A DNA stretch of 64,000 bases from Hydra vulgaris. Lineage: Eukaryota; Cnidaria; Hydrozoa; Anthoathecata; Hydridae. The translations under genes and the position numbers were made by a program. The notes beneath the pieces were generated by a model that was not told the DNA's origin, ran no database searches, and saw only the letters and a list, made by a program, of their open reading frames with translations. This document shows positions 10,555 to 22,205 of the stretch, in pieces; within the stretch, counting starts at the first letter, position 1, and the number at the start of each line of letters is the position of its first letter. The DNA lies in NCBI RefSeq assembly GCF_038396675.1, contig NC_088920.1, positions 70,897,501-70,961,500 of the forward strand. The letters are read 5' to 3'.

Positions 10555-12387
10555 TAGTGAATCCAAATCCGGATTTCGGAATTTCGGAAAATACAACAGC
10601 TTTTACATCTGACAGTAACGATAGTGTTGTGAGCACAACCAGAAAAACGAACACGATCATTGATTTTTTCAAGTCAAAAAAAGATGAAACTTTTCCTGCC
10701 GTAGTAGCTAGAATGATTGCTTCTGATGGTTTACCGTTTCGTGTTTTTTGTACGTCAAACGATTTAAGAAAATGTTTAACAATGCGTGGATTCGGTGATA
10801 TTCCAAAATCACCCACCAGCATACAGAAAGTCGTGATGGATTATATTAAAAATTAAACAATTGCAAATTGCTGAAATTAATCAATTAAAAAAGAATTTAT
10901 GCTTTAGTCTAACATTGGACGAGTGGACGTCATCTCGAAATAGACGTTATATGAATGTTAAAGTTCATGGGTCAAAAAATATCTGGAATTTGGGTCTTTC
11001 TCGAATTAATGGTCGATTTGCGGCTGAAAATTGTGTAAAATTGCTAGAGGACAAGTTCGAATCATTTCAGTTAAATATAAGGAACGATATTTCGTGTATT
11101 GTAACTGATGGTGCTTCTATGATGCAAAAAGTGGGTAGATTATTACCATGTGAACAAATTTTGTGTTTTGCTCATGCAATTCAGACGGCAATTGTAAATG
11201 TGATCTACAAACAAACAGAGAAAGAGGTAGATGAAGATGATTATGAGAGTGTCCTAGATCTGGACTCTGATGAAGAAGATTTAAGTGATGATGAAGGAAT
11301 GCAAGTGGGGACGAGAAATGAATGTGATGTAGAAATTACTGAAAAGTTTACATTGCGAAATGTAATCATGAAAGTTCGGGTAATTGTTCGAATGTTTCGA
11401 CGTTCCCCTTTAAAAAATGAAGTGTTGCAAAAACATGTGAAGGAAGATCATGGAAAGGAATTGCAGCTATTGCTTGATTCGAAGACTAGATGGAGTAGCC
11501 TGATGTCCATGTTAGAACGTTTTAATTATTTGAAAAGTTCAATAAAAAAGGCAATAATTGATATCAAAGCGGATACATTTTTGAATGATTCAGAATGGAA
11601 TATAATATCTACAGTTTCTAGAAAATTGAAGCCTATAAAATTAGCCGTAGACGCGTTATGCCGTGCTGGTGCAAATTTACTTTCTGCGGATGCAACATTT
11701 ACGTTTGTGTTAGAAAATTTTGTTCAATATTTGCATAATGGGGGTAAAACCAAAATTCACAAGAACATTTTGCGTCGCTCGAAAACTGAAATAACCAAAA
11801 TTATCATATCCCTAATCCAAAGACTTAGTGGTGAAGTAGCATTAGAAACAGACCCGACAGTATCTGAGTCTACTAAAATGGATGACAAACCTATCGAATG
11901 ATTGGAAACTCAGTTATCCTTGCAGGAAATTCTTCAGCAAAAGATAAAGGAATAACTCTCGGAATCACGGTCAAAAGTTCTACAAAAATCATCGATTCAT
12001 TCCGAAATTCGCAGTGAAATGAAATTTTCCGCTGCAGGAGCATTTTCAACAAAAATTCGATCAAGGCTCAACGACAAAACATTGGATACTTTGTGCTTTT
12101 TAAGAAGCTTTTTCAAAAATCAAAATGAAAATTGAACTTTCATTTTGCAATTTTATTTATGTAGTTCAAAAATATTTTAATATGAAGTATTTCCTTATTT
12201 TGTAATTTGTTTTAATTTTATTGTTTTGAACTAAATACATTTATGTTAAAAAATAATGTACTTTCTTTTCTTTATATTTTTTAAATTCTTCTATAATAAT
12301 TCCGGAATTAAACCGGAATTCTGGATTTCATCTCCTGTAATTCCGATAATCCGGAACTCAGTTTTTTACAAAAAAATGGATTCACTA
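10555..12387 (+). mobile_element. hAT transposon, complete ends, 1833 bp
   Basis: Ends are TAGTGAATCCA (10555-10565) and TGGATTCACTA (12377-12387), a perfect 11-bp inverted repeat. The flanks carry an exact 8-bp duplication CTCTAGCC (10547-10554 and 12388-12395), the target-site length of hAT elements. Removing the element plus one copy rejoins the family B reading frame across the site. CCGGAATT-type motifs repeat near both ends (10568-10590 and 12302-12355). Confidence 0.95.
10570..12135 (+). pseudogene. hAT transposase, nearly full length but broken
   Basis: An N-terminal segment in the frame ending 10856 carries FFKSKKDETFPAVVARMIAS, a conserved pre-catalytic hAT region. After a one-base shift the 346-codon frame at 10861-11901 carries CFSLTLDEWTS (first catalytic Asp area), ISCIVTDGASMMQK (second Asp) and CFAHAIQTAI, followed by an acidic insert and the helical region. 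Beyond two stops (about 11899 and 11953) the dimerisation end RSRLNDKTLDTLCFLRSFF (about 12059-12118) is still readable. No BED zinc finger is present, so the N-terminus is probably deleted. Only three lesions separate it from an open frame, so it is relatively young, but it is inactive as it stands. Confidence 0.88.
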
Positions 12388-12395
12388 CTCTAGCC

Positions 12396-13436
12396 TTGTT
12401 GTCTTGGCTAATGAAACACACTTCACCTGGCCCTAAAATAGAACAAACTTCTTCCACATATTTTATAGTTGAACTTCAAAAGAGTAATAAAGAAATACAT
12501 TTGGATATAATAAACTTTTTTACACAAAACGGGATTTATTTCGTAAATTATATTCAAATCAAATCTTGAAATTAGTTGTTAAGATTTCAAGGATATTTAC
12601 AATAGTGCAAGTACTAATTAAAAGTAAAATTCTAACAAATACAATATTAACAAACATAGCTAAGCTATCATTACCCGAAGAACCTCTGACCGACGTCTTT
12701 CATCAGCGGACAAATCATGGAGAGTAATATCCATAATCGCCTTCAAAAGAAAAGATTGATCTACTTCTAATGACGGTCGACCAGGTTTCTTTCTGTAGTT
12801 TAGTTTATCTTTGACTTCTGGATGCTCAAAACAGATTTCCTCCATTCTAGCTTTTTTCAGTTCTCTAGTTTTCTTCTGTTGAGCTTGATCATACTTTTTT
12901 TTGGCCAGTTCTTTACATAGATGAGCTAGTTTCTTCTTTTTCTTTTTCAAATCATCCTCTTCAGCTTTAGTAATGAATCCACCTCTCTTTGTAGTCTTCA
13001 GTCCAGCAGTTTCACAATTTAAAGCTGCAATCTCCGAATTGAGTCAATCTTGAGCCACTGTTCTTGCATTTTTTTGATTTTTCGTCGTCAAAAAACTCAA
13101 AGTTAATGAACTTTGTTGATCATCAATAACAGATCGCTCATTGGTGGACTCAACAAACTGTGAGGAATTCTTGTCAAACTCAAGTGGAGTATACGTGGGG
13201 GCAGACTGTTTTGGAGTATTGGCCCAAAATGATAATTGCTTGCTATTGAACTTCATTGCTTTTTCATTAAATAAATTGATTAAATACATTACTCTTGATT
13301 CAAGATCCTTATGCACCAGTTCTTTTAATGAGTTCCATATACTATGGACTTCTTTATGGATATTAGCCTTTTTTTTATCGGGATGAGCATTTCCATACGA
13401 GACCATCAATAAGTTAAGTAATGCGGCTTTATCCAT
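12396..13436 (-). pseudogene. Family B gene remnant, 5' exons
   Basis: ATG at 13436 opens MDKAALLNLLMVSYGNAHPD. The frame runs to a single in-frame TGA at 13044-13046, then continues in the same frame through a Lys-rich coiled-coil (about 12950-12850), KKPGRPSLEVDQ and LSADERRRSEVLR (about 12700-12675). A GT donor (CGG|GTAATG) follows at about 12674. Coding resumes near 12483 after a pyrimidine-rich AG acceptor with KYVEEVCSILGPGEVCFISQ and DNKARV, ending exactly at the hAT insertion. The middle exon that I would expect between is missing. Apart from the TGA this part is well preserved, so loss of function may be fairly recent. Family role is unknown. Confidence 0.65.
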
Positions 13437-13440
13437 ATTT

Positions 13441-13920
13441 TAATATTGATTTATTAGTATTGTTTACATCACAATCAAAATAATGATTTTGCTCATCGTT
13501 AGCGCAAGCTTTTTAAAAGAGTTTCTTCAACCCGCTAGGGAGAAATTACCACTTCGAATTTTCAATAGATTTTATGTGTTTGCATTGCATCACGTTTTAC
13601 AATCAACTAGAGAGCAATTAGAGTTTCGTATTTGAAGTAACGACAATTTAATTTCAAAAAATGACAAATTTATGAGTTTACTTTTATGAGTTTACTTTGA
13701 ACAACATTTTATAATCCGCTAGGGAGCGAAAAACTATTGCGAATTTTATATAAAAAGAGTTAATATAATTTGATTCGCAGTCAAATGGCAATATATTAAT
13801 AAAACGATAGTAATTTTTATCTTACGTTAGTAGTTATTTATTTAATGTCTCTGCGAAACTTATTATATTAACTTATAATATTATATTATATATCATTTAA
13901 TAAAATATAATATTACATTC

Positions 13921-13927
<7 letters not shown>
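13441..13927. other. No recognised gene; presumed 5' flank of family B gene
   Basis: Contains three copies of a CCGCTAGGGAG/TCAACTAGAGAG-like phrase (about 13532, 13602, 13715) preceded by TTTACAATC or similar, a weak dispersed repeat. Confidence 0.4.

Positions 13928-13980
<53 letters not shown>
13928..13980. repeat. (TA)n array
   Basis: Pure TA run just 5' of the mariner element. Confidence 0.9.
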
Positions 13981-13986
<6 letters not shown>

Positions 13987-14018
13987 TATAATTTTATGTA
14001 TATATATACATATAATTA

Positions 14019-14978
14019 TCAGGCATCCAAAAAAGTCCGTGCGGTTTATCCTTATTGTCTATTTCTAAGAAATGTATTAATAAAACTGGTTGTGGTGGGG
14101 GGATGATTTTGCATATAAATTAAAGCTTGTTTTAAGGAGAATCAATCAGTGTGTTTCATAAGTTTTATTAGTGCGTTTTAAATTTAAAAGTCTTAAGTGG
14201 AGTATGGCTGTGTAAGATGCGATAATTTGCGCCTGTTTACTTTATGAGTTCAAACTTGGAATCAAATCTGCAGAAGCTTGTCGCAAGATATGCGCTGCTT
14301 TTGGGGAAGGTACCATTGCAGAACGGTCGGGTCAAAAGTGGTTTAAAAATTTTCTTTTGGAAATGAAAACCTTAAAGATGAACCAAGATCTGGAAGACCA
14401 TCCATCGTAAACAACGAGGATATCAAGCTGGCATTCGAGCAAGACTCCAGTCAAACATGTCAGGACCTTGTCTTAAGATTTAATGTGAGTGATGAAACTG
14501 TTCGATTACATTTGCACCAACTTGGAAAACGTTGGAAGTTGAGCAAATGGGTACCTTATGAGTTGAATGAAACAAACAAGCTACAACGCTTAACCATTTG
14601 TTCTTCATTGCTTTCCCGCCACAATTTAGTGCCATTTTTTGACCGGATGTTGACGTGCGACGAAAAATGGATTATGTACTGCAACAAAAAAAGAACATAT
14701 CATTAGCTAGCCAGTAACGATCTATTACCGATGACTCCTAAACCAAGCATTCACCAACAAAAGGTTTTACTGCATGTATGGTGGACTACAGCGGGTATCG
14801 TTCACTATGAGTTGCTACCAAGTGGACAAATCAATACTGCTGAGAGTTTGTTTCACGATGGGAGAAAGTTATTCTTGCTGAAGGAGACTGTTTTTCAGAA
14901 TAAACTTTATTAAAACTGTTTTTATGTGTATTTATTTATGGGTCTGCAAAACCGCACAAACTTTTTTGGTTGCCTGAT
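14019..14978 (+). mobile_element. Mariner element with internal deletion, 960 bp
   Basis: Terminal inverted repeats are TCAGGCATCCAAAAAAGTCC (14019-14038) and the near-perfect complement ending TTTTTTGGTTGCCTGA (14963-14978). Both are flanked by TA (14017-14018 and 14979-14980), the standard Tc1/mariner target duplication. Length is below the usual 1.3 kb of intact mariners, matching the transposase deletion. Confidence 0.93.
14204..14895 (+). pseudogene. Mariner transposase, catalytic core deleted
   Basis: Begins at ATG 14204 (early stop) with the helix-turn-helix region KSAEACRKICAAFGEGT, frame-shifts near 14350, and gives SDETVRLHLHQLGK. The catalytic signature TCDEKWIMY (about 14653) supplies the first Asp. 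VLLHVWWTTAGIVHYELLPS follows, then the frame jumps to the extreme C-terminus (RWEKVILAEGDCFSE, one frame over, about 14857-14901). The HDNAR and YSPDLAP motifs that carry the second and third catalytic Asp are therefore absent. The encoded enzyme is dead. Confidence 0.88.
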
Positions 14979-15004
14979 ATATATTATATATATGTATATA
15001 TATG

Positions 15005-15035
<31 letters not shown>

Positions 15036-15037
15036 CA

Positions 15038-15181
<144 letters not shown>

Positions 15182-15296
15182 AGCAATAAATTTGTAAAAA
15201 TTTTAATAAAAATCACAATATTTTTTATTCTTGACATGTTTCGTAGTCTTACAACATTTTCAAAAGATTTAATTTACAATTAAAACTCTGGTAAAT

Positions 15297-16118
15297 AGGG
15301 GAAAGGCGCCTATGATGGCGTACTTAACTTTGAAGCTTCATTATTCAGTATCCTAAAGACCAATAATAAAAGTTTTGATATGGATACATTCCTTGTTACA
15401 TCTAGAACAATAATTACTCTGGTTTTCATCAGTTTTATTTTTTTTATAAGTTATTCTTATTGCAAAAAAAAGCACAAGTATGCCATCATAGGCAAACAAT
15501 GCTCCTATGATGGCATAGGGGAGGATGGGGCTAGTTAGGATCGAGGGTAACTTAATGATTTCATTTAACCTTAGAGTCTTCCCTCAGAAAAGCCAGAAAT
15601 TACTCGAAACCATCCTAATTTACCATTTCATGCTACACACCAGCATTGTAAAATTTTGCGCATGCGCATTGGATATATTGCGTTTTACGTATTTTTTGGA
15701 CCGAAAAAAAAATTTGGAGCATCGCTTTCTTTTAACTTTACTTAAAAATAAGTTTTTCTTATAAAAAAAAAAGGTTTTCCCAACTCGTCAATATTTCAAC
15801 ACCCCCAACTCATCAGTATGCCATCATGGGTAAAAGTCGTCATTTTCAACTAAAGTAACTATTTCACTAAGTGCACAAAACTTGAATATAAAATGCATGA
15901 AAATTTCATTTCTGCACAGTTAATAGTAAAATCACAATCTTAAATATATGAAGGAAATAAAAACAATACTTGTGCACAAGGGACGTTTTTTCACTAAAAC
16001 TAATGTAAAGTCAGTATAGTCATGTAGGTCTAATCATTTTTTTACCAAAACCAGTTTTAATGGAAATATGACCGGTATGCCATCATTGGCGCTATGCAAT
16101 CATAGGCGCCTTTCCCCT
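15297..16118. mobile_element. Non-autonomous DNA transposon with subterminal repeats
   Basis: Ends AGGGGAAAGGCGCCTATGAT (15297-15316) and its complement ATCATAGGCGCCTTTCCCCT (16099-16118) form a perfect 20-bp inverted repeat, flanked by AAAT on both sides (15293-15296 and 16119-16122), a possible 4-bp duplication. Further copies of TATGCCATCATAGGC or its complement lie inside at about 15479, 15503, 15818 and 16076. No transposase is present. Repeated motifs near the ends are usual for transposase-binding sites. Confidence 0.85.
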
Positions 16119-16259
16119 AAATTTAAAAACTGAAGTCAATACAGAGAAAAATTAACGGACAAATTAACTTGTTACAAACCAATTAAAAATTATATTACAA
16201 ATTATGACAAAATAAACTTCCTAATATTAAAATATTAATAATAGTAATAATATAGTAAG

Positions 16260-16628
16260 TTAGATAGATAAATTTATAATATAATGAGATGTTTGTTTAT
16301 TTAAAGAAGGATTTTCCCATTTAATATGGAGTGCTTCTTTTATTTTTAATTTGTTAATGGTAGAGGCAGTATCTAAAATCTGAAAGCAATCATAATTAGT
16401 TAGTGTTTTACAATTAATGGATGAATTTAAATGTTTAAAAATATGCGATTGCTTGTCACTCGTAAGTTGCTCATTTATCCGTGTTGTGAAATGTCTGGAG
16501 GTTTCTCCAATATAACTGGCGTTACAGCCATAACAAGAAAATTTGTAGACAACGTTAGATTTAAGCATCTTAGGAAGTGGATCTTTTATACTTTTTATAC
16601 GCCGTCTGAAGGTTGTCTGAGAAAACAC
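16260..16628 (-). pseudogene. Penelope-like GIY-YIG endonuclease fragment
   Basis: The 122-codon - strand frame carries NVVYKFSCYGCNASYIGET followed by SRHFTTRINEQL, HIFKHL and KIKEALHIKWENPSLNKQ. That is the order of Penelope-type C-terminal GIY-YIG domains with a CxxC-like cysteine pair ahead of YIGET and the conserved Arg and Glu. The frame stops at about the expected protein end. Upstream (higher coordinates) the gene does not continue; instead the opposite strand carries the reverse transcriptase N-terminus. Confidence 0.8.
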
Positions 16629-17137
16629 AAAATAATAAAAAGACTCAGGAAGAATGAAAAAATTGTAATAACAAGACCAGACAAAGGGAATGGTATAATT
16701 GTTCTAAATAAAGTTGACTATATAAATTCTCTTAATAATATTATAAGTGATAAAACTTAATTTAAAGAATTAAAAGATGATCCAACTATAAAAAGAGAAG
16801 TATCTTTACACATCTTAAAAAACTTAAATGTTTTGAAAAAGACATTTACAACAAAATTTATCCTGTTGGTTCACAAACAGCAAGAATTTATGCTCTACCT
16901 AAGATGCACAAACTTAGTAAAGATTCTTCTCTACCATCTTTTCGACCAATTATTTCAACAATTGGCACATATAATTATAAACTTGCAAAACATCTTTCAG
17001 ATTTATTATCTCCATATTTACCAAAACATTATACCACTTTTGACTCATTTTCATTCGTTGAAGATTTAAAACAAATTGACGTAACTAACAAATTTATAGT
17101 TTCTTATGATGTTGAAAACTTATTTACTAACATTGCA
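16629..17137 (+). pseudogene. Penelope-like reverse transcriptase, N-terminal part, inverted
   Basis: On the + strand, KNEKIVITRPDKGNGIIVLN (about 16656) and, after frameshifts, the finger region ARIYALPKMHKLSKDSS (about 16880-16930) and FRPIISTIGTYNYKLAKHLS. FIVSYDVENLFTNIAF (about 17092-17137) gives the first catalytic Asp block (usual form SFDVxxLFTNIP). The sequence then breaks off; the YADD box is absent. Orientation is opposite to the GIY-YIG part, with the junction near 16625, the layout left by 5' inversion during target-primed integration. Confidence 0.82.
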
Positions 17138-17149
17138 TTTGACGGGTTT

Positions 17150-19700
17150 CCCATAAGGTTCCCAAAAGGTTTGAACTGATAATTAAAAAAAATCATAACA
17201 AAACTCGATGGTTGCCGTTTATAACTCGTATTGTGCGTGAAATAAATTTAAAAATTTAACTATTATGCATTATATTTTTTTTATGCATTATATTTACATT
17301 GTAATCAAAGAGAATATTTTTTTTCAATACAATTTTTTCACTGCGAAACTCCATTAAAAAGACGTTGTTTTAAAATTTCATTTATTACCATTATGAAAGA
17401 ACTTTTTTATAAAACTTTTAAAAATAAATTTTTAAAGTTCAACATATATGTTTAACATGTGTTCCAGTAACTATTAAACATAAAGTAACTATTCCATTGA
17501 GACACTGTTAAAATTTTTTAAAATGATCAAAATATAAAGTTTTGTTTTTGCTAGTAATGGTAATAACTGCTCTGAGTTAAATCAAAACTTTGGTTTAGTC
17601 AGAAACATTTAAAAAGACCAAACAGGCGAATGTTGTGATGAATAGGTTATATTTAGGGAATTTAAAGCTTTTAAACCATTTTTACAGATCCACTCTTTTC
17701 CATTGATTTTTCTATATTTTATGCAAGCAAAATGACTGATGTTAGCAAAGTTTACCCACCGTGAGATATAAATATTAAGTGTTTACATATAAATGCAAAA
17801 AATGGCTTTATTGTTATGCATCTACCTCACTTTTTAATCATTGATATTTTTTGACTTTGATTTAAAATTGTATGCTTGTAATATTACCAATAATATCATA
17901 ATATACATAATATTATGTACAAGTTATTTTTTATTTATATATAAGTTATTTATATATAATTATATTAGGTGCGTGAGTAAAAAATTTCAAATTGTTTGAA
18001 TACTATAATGTTATATATCATTAGAAAGAGGATTATTACAGTATTTTAAAGGTGAAAAAATTATCAAAATCGAACAATTGTTTCAAAAGTTATGACGGTT
18101 TAAGTACAGATTTTTCTATATAAGGATTTGTAGAAGAAACTGTGGTCAATAAAAAAATAATGTTTTTCTTCACTTAAATTGTCATAACTTTGCTAATTCT
18201 TATCAAAACACAAATATCTTGGTGTCAAAAGATAGGTGTAAGAGTGGGCTACAATTTTATGTTAAACTCTAACCACCGGGTGCATCTGATGGACAGAAGG
18301 GGAACAAAACCAACACCTCGCCCGTATAAAACGCAATACATTTTTCAGAAAAAAAGTTTTTTTAAAGACATAAGCAATATAAATACACAAAAAAGTTGTT
18401 TTAAATTTATAGTAAACCACTAAAATATACGAGAGGTGTATGTTAGCAATAGAGGTGGGTGTGGTGGCGATGGTTTGATACACCCTAGGATCAAAAACGA
18501 CTAGATTTTATAAATATTTATATCTTTACTAAAATGAATAAAATTAGTACACAATATAAAATTATGTTATACAATCTTAGGTATAAAAGTGGTTTTTCTA
18601 TTACGGAAGGGGTGTATGCCCACCACTTACCCACACCCCACCTCTCCACCCAACCTAAAAAAAAATTATTATTTTCAAAGTTTGAACAATAAGTTTAAAA
18701 AATAAATTATGAAAATGGAAATATATTGTTAATAAATTAAAAAATAAATTCATACCAGTCAACCACCAAATATCGGAGATGAATGTAAAATTCACAGTAG
18801 ATATGTTTATGATGTTTTAGTACTATAATATCAAAAAATGTTTCAATTCTTGAAATATCTGATTGAATATTTCAAGTACAGCAACAAAGAAGTAAAAAAC
18901 ATATTCTACTAGATTAAAAGATACATTAGTGGTGCATCCATGGTCTTAAGAGAGTGGAGTATAAGGGAGGGCGTATCCAAATATGTCATAAGAAAGGGGC
19001 ATTCTAATGGCCCTTCCACTTCTAACCAAAAGTTATTATTTAATTGGATATATATTACTAAAAAAGTTATACAACTACTATTGTGGTGCTATAAGTCAAT
19101 TGGCTGTAAAAATCATGTCATCTTTCTAACCAAGTAAAGCAAAAATCTATAATAAAGTCTTTCATGTGATTATTACATTAACAGAAGTAAGGACCATACA
19201 GTATAGTTAACGAGCTAGCCATTTTGTTTGGTTAGCAAACAAAATTTCTATTTCAAAATAAATAATAAATAAAATGTTAAAAAATAAAATAAAGTATAAC
19301 TATTTTAAAGATAATATGATATATTTTTGTCTTGGCTTTTAGTGAATGATTAAAATGATTAATTTCAGAAATGAAACTATGTTTCAACCATTTTTAACAA
19401 TAGACACCACATGGGTCAGAGCCGTCTTTCAAAAAATTTGACAAGTCACAAAAATTGCTGTATTATTTAGGCAATAGACTTATATGATAAAAAAATGTTA
19501 TATGAAAAACTTCATATGAAAAAATTAAATAATATAGCAAGACCTTAAAATAATTTAGAAATGAAAATCATATATGAAAATAAAAATATAAAAACCTTAC
19601 CCATTATAACCGATGAAGTTGATACTAAAAAATTAAAAATGCAATACACAACATAACTATGCAATTAATTAATAATTGAAACCATACTTAAAGTTATTTG
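17150..19700. other. 2.5 kb without recognised genes
   Basis: AT-rich sequence. The few open frames (18190-18423, 18262-18483, 18940-19137) overlap or lack any family pattern. GC-richer islands near 18270-18320 and 18600-18660 look like old dispersed repeats but have no ends that I can define. Confidence 0.5.
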
Positions 19701-19725
19701 TAATTAACAATATAAATATATATAC

Positions 19726-19975
<250 letters not shown>

Positions 19976-20097
19976 ATTAATCATTCATATATAGATAAAT
20001 GATGATGTAGGTTAAGTTTTATAAAATGACTTTAATGTTTTTGTATTTTATTGCTATTTGATTAAACTGTTATTTTGTGCATAAGTAAAAATTGTAA

Positions 20098-21600
20098 ATG
20101 AGAACTTATAAGAGAAAAACTGAAAAAGGAATTTATCCAACAGCAGTGGTAATAGAGGCAGCAAACCATGTTATTGATGGAAAAGAAATATCGATTAGAG
20201 CATCAGCAAAAAAGTATGGAATCCACTACTCAACTCTTTTTCGTTACATAAATAAAGTAAAAAGAGTTTATATGTGAATGCCGCTACCTATTCCTAGTTA
20301 TAAAAAGTCACGCCAAGTTTTCAATATAGAACAAGAAAAAACTACTTGCTTCATATATATCAACAGCTTCTGATATTTATTTTGGATTATCAGCTTATAA
20401 AGCACGAAAACTTGCATTTGAATGTGCTATAAAGTATAACACTAATTTTCCAAAATCTTTGTTAAAACTTTCAATGGCTGATCCTGACTGGATGAGAGGG
20501 TTTTTAAATCAACATTTAGGATTGTCTATCAGAACTCCAGAAGCAACAAGTCTTGCACAAGCAACTAGTTTTAATCGTGCTAATGTAGGTGTATTTTTTC
20601 AAAAATTATCAGATGTTTTAAATAGAAATCATTTTTTTGCATATATTATTTACAATGTTGATGAGACTGGTATCACCACTGTGAAAAAACCAAACAAGAT
20701 AAGTGCTCGTTAAGGTATTAAGCAAGTTGGAGCGTTAACATCTCAAGAACGGGGGACACTAGTGACAATGGTGTTAGCTGTAAATGCATGTGGCAGTAGT
20801 GTGCCTCAATGTGTCTATTTCCGAGAAAATTTTTTTTTATCCCTTTATTTGTGATGGACCAAATGAATGCATTGGTGCTTTGAATGGGTTAGGCTGGATG
20901 AATAAGGAGTGCTTTGTTACTTACTTAAACCACTTTATTTGGCATGTCAAGCCCAATAAAGAGAGCCCTGTGCTATTACTTTTAGACAACCATCTCATTT
21001 ATCTGTTCAATTAATAACATTGTGTAAAGATAATGGTATAGTTTTGCTTTCCTTCCCTCCTCATTGCACACATAAATTGCAACCTAGATAGATCTGTATT
21101 CGGACCATTCAAATAATGTGTTGCTAATACAAAAGACTCATGGATGAAACAATGGCCAGGAAAGATAACGAGTATATATGATTTGCAAAAATAGCCTTAC
21201 AGCATTCTCTTACAAAATAAAACATAACATCTGGTTTTAGAGTGGCAGGAATATTTCCATATGATAAGGATATATTTTCAGATTTTGCTCCATCATTTGT
21301 TACTGATCGTCCAGCAACTCAATCTAAAGCAGGTATTGATATTAGTGTATCAAATTCAATCTCAGATGCAATTCTATCTCCGGCATCATTAGAATTTTTC
21401 CCAGAGAACGTAAGACCTCTGCCAAAAGCAGAACCTAGGAAAAAAATACTCACTAGACCAAAGAGAAAGTATGCAGAAATTCTTACAGATACTCCAGTAA
21501 AACAGCGACTGATGGCTGAAAAAGAAGTTAGTTCTAAATAGAGAAAGTCTTATACTTCTACATCAAAAAACAAAAATAAAAAACATTAAAGGTGAATTAA
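20098..21600 (+). pseudogene. Pogo-like (CENP-B/DDE_1) transposase, decayed
   Basis: ATG 20098 opens MRTYKRKTEKGIYPTAVV and a psq-type helix-turn-helix (ISIRASAKKYGIHYSTLFRY). After frameshifts comes DPDWMRGFLNQHLGLSIRTP and EATSLAQATSFNR (20486-20580), then YNVDETGITTVKKP (20652-20693) with the first catalytic Asp. ALTSQERGTLVTMVLAVNAC, a D-containing LLLDNH (20980), and SFPPHCTHKLQP (about 21051-21087) follow. AGIFPYDKDIF (21246-21278) begins the C-terminal tail, which ends in a Lys-rich segment. At least five frameshifts or stops; not functional. A second, different pogo-like gene lies at 40.4-42.3 kb. Confidence 0.88.
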
Positions 21601-21956
21601 AATGGAATTAATGTAATTTTTCGGATTAAAAAAATTGTTTTTTAAACAAAATGTTATTGTGTTTTTATATACTAAAATCAGAAAAAAACAGAACTTAAAT
21701 ACCCCAAACACTCCTCTTGCCTTTATTTTAAACTTAATTGTTGTTTATTTGACCAAGAGAACTTTTTTTTTTCAAAAACGGTTATTAGTTTACTAAACAA
21801 GTCAGGTATATGTGAAGTCTAACATAATAAATGTTTTGCAACTCAAGAAAAATACTACTTTCTTTTATTATAATTATAAAACTTTTGTTGCCAAAAAAAA
21901 AAAGGATTGATAATTTTTCTGTGAACTCTACAAAGCTTATTCTTTTAAAGTATTGT

Positions 21957-22199
21957 GTTGCAACTTGCCCCGTTCACTGTTGCAACTTGCCCTGATGCGG
22001 GGTAAGTTGCAACATTTTTTTTTCATTTTTGGTTCACTATTGAGGAAAAACTAAGTTTTATATTATATTTATCAATGTTGGATTAACATGTCACTAAGAT
22101 CTATTTTATAACCCTGAAAAAAAAAATTCAAAAATATTGAAATTTAAGGAGATAAATGCAGTTTTTTTAATTTTGTTGCAACTAGCCCCGGTCTCCCCG
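21957..22199. repeat. Repeat-rich 3' end of the pogo-like element
   Basis: GTTGCAACTTGCCCC-type motifs occur at about 21957, 21981 and, inverted (GGGGTAAGTTGCAAC), 22002, and again as GTTGCAACTAGCCCC near 22174, ending GGTCTCCCCGA at 22199. They look like subterminal and terminal binding repeats. A matching 5' terminus was not found upstream of 20098, possibly lost in the TA array. Confidence 0.65.
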
Positions 22200-22205
22200 A
22201 TTTCT

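Noticed and set aside
15240..15260. GTTTCGTAGTCTTAC as a reverse-strand hammerhead core
   Set aside because: The reverse complement lacks the CTGATGA box and stem I pairing, so it does not fold as a hammerhead.
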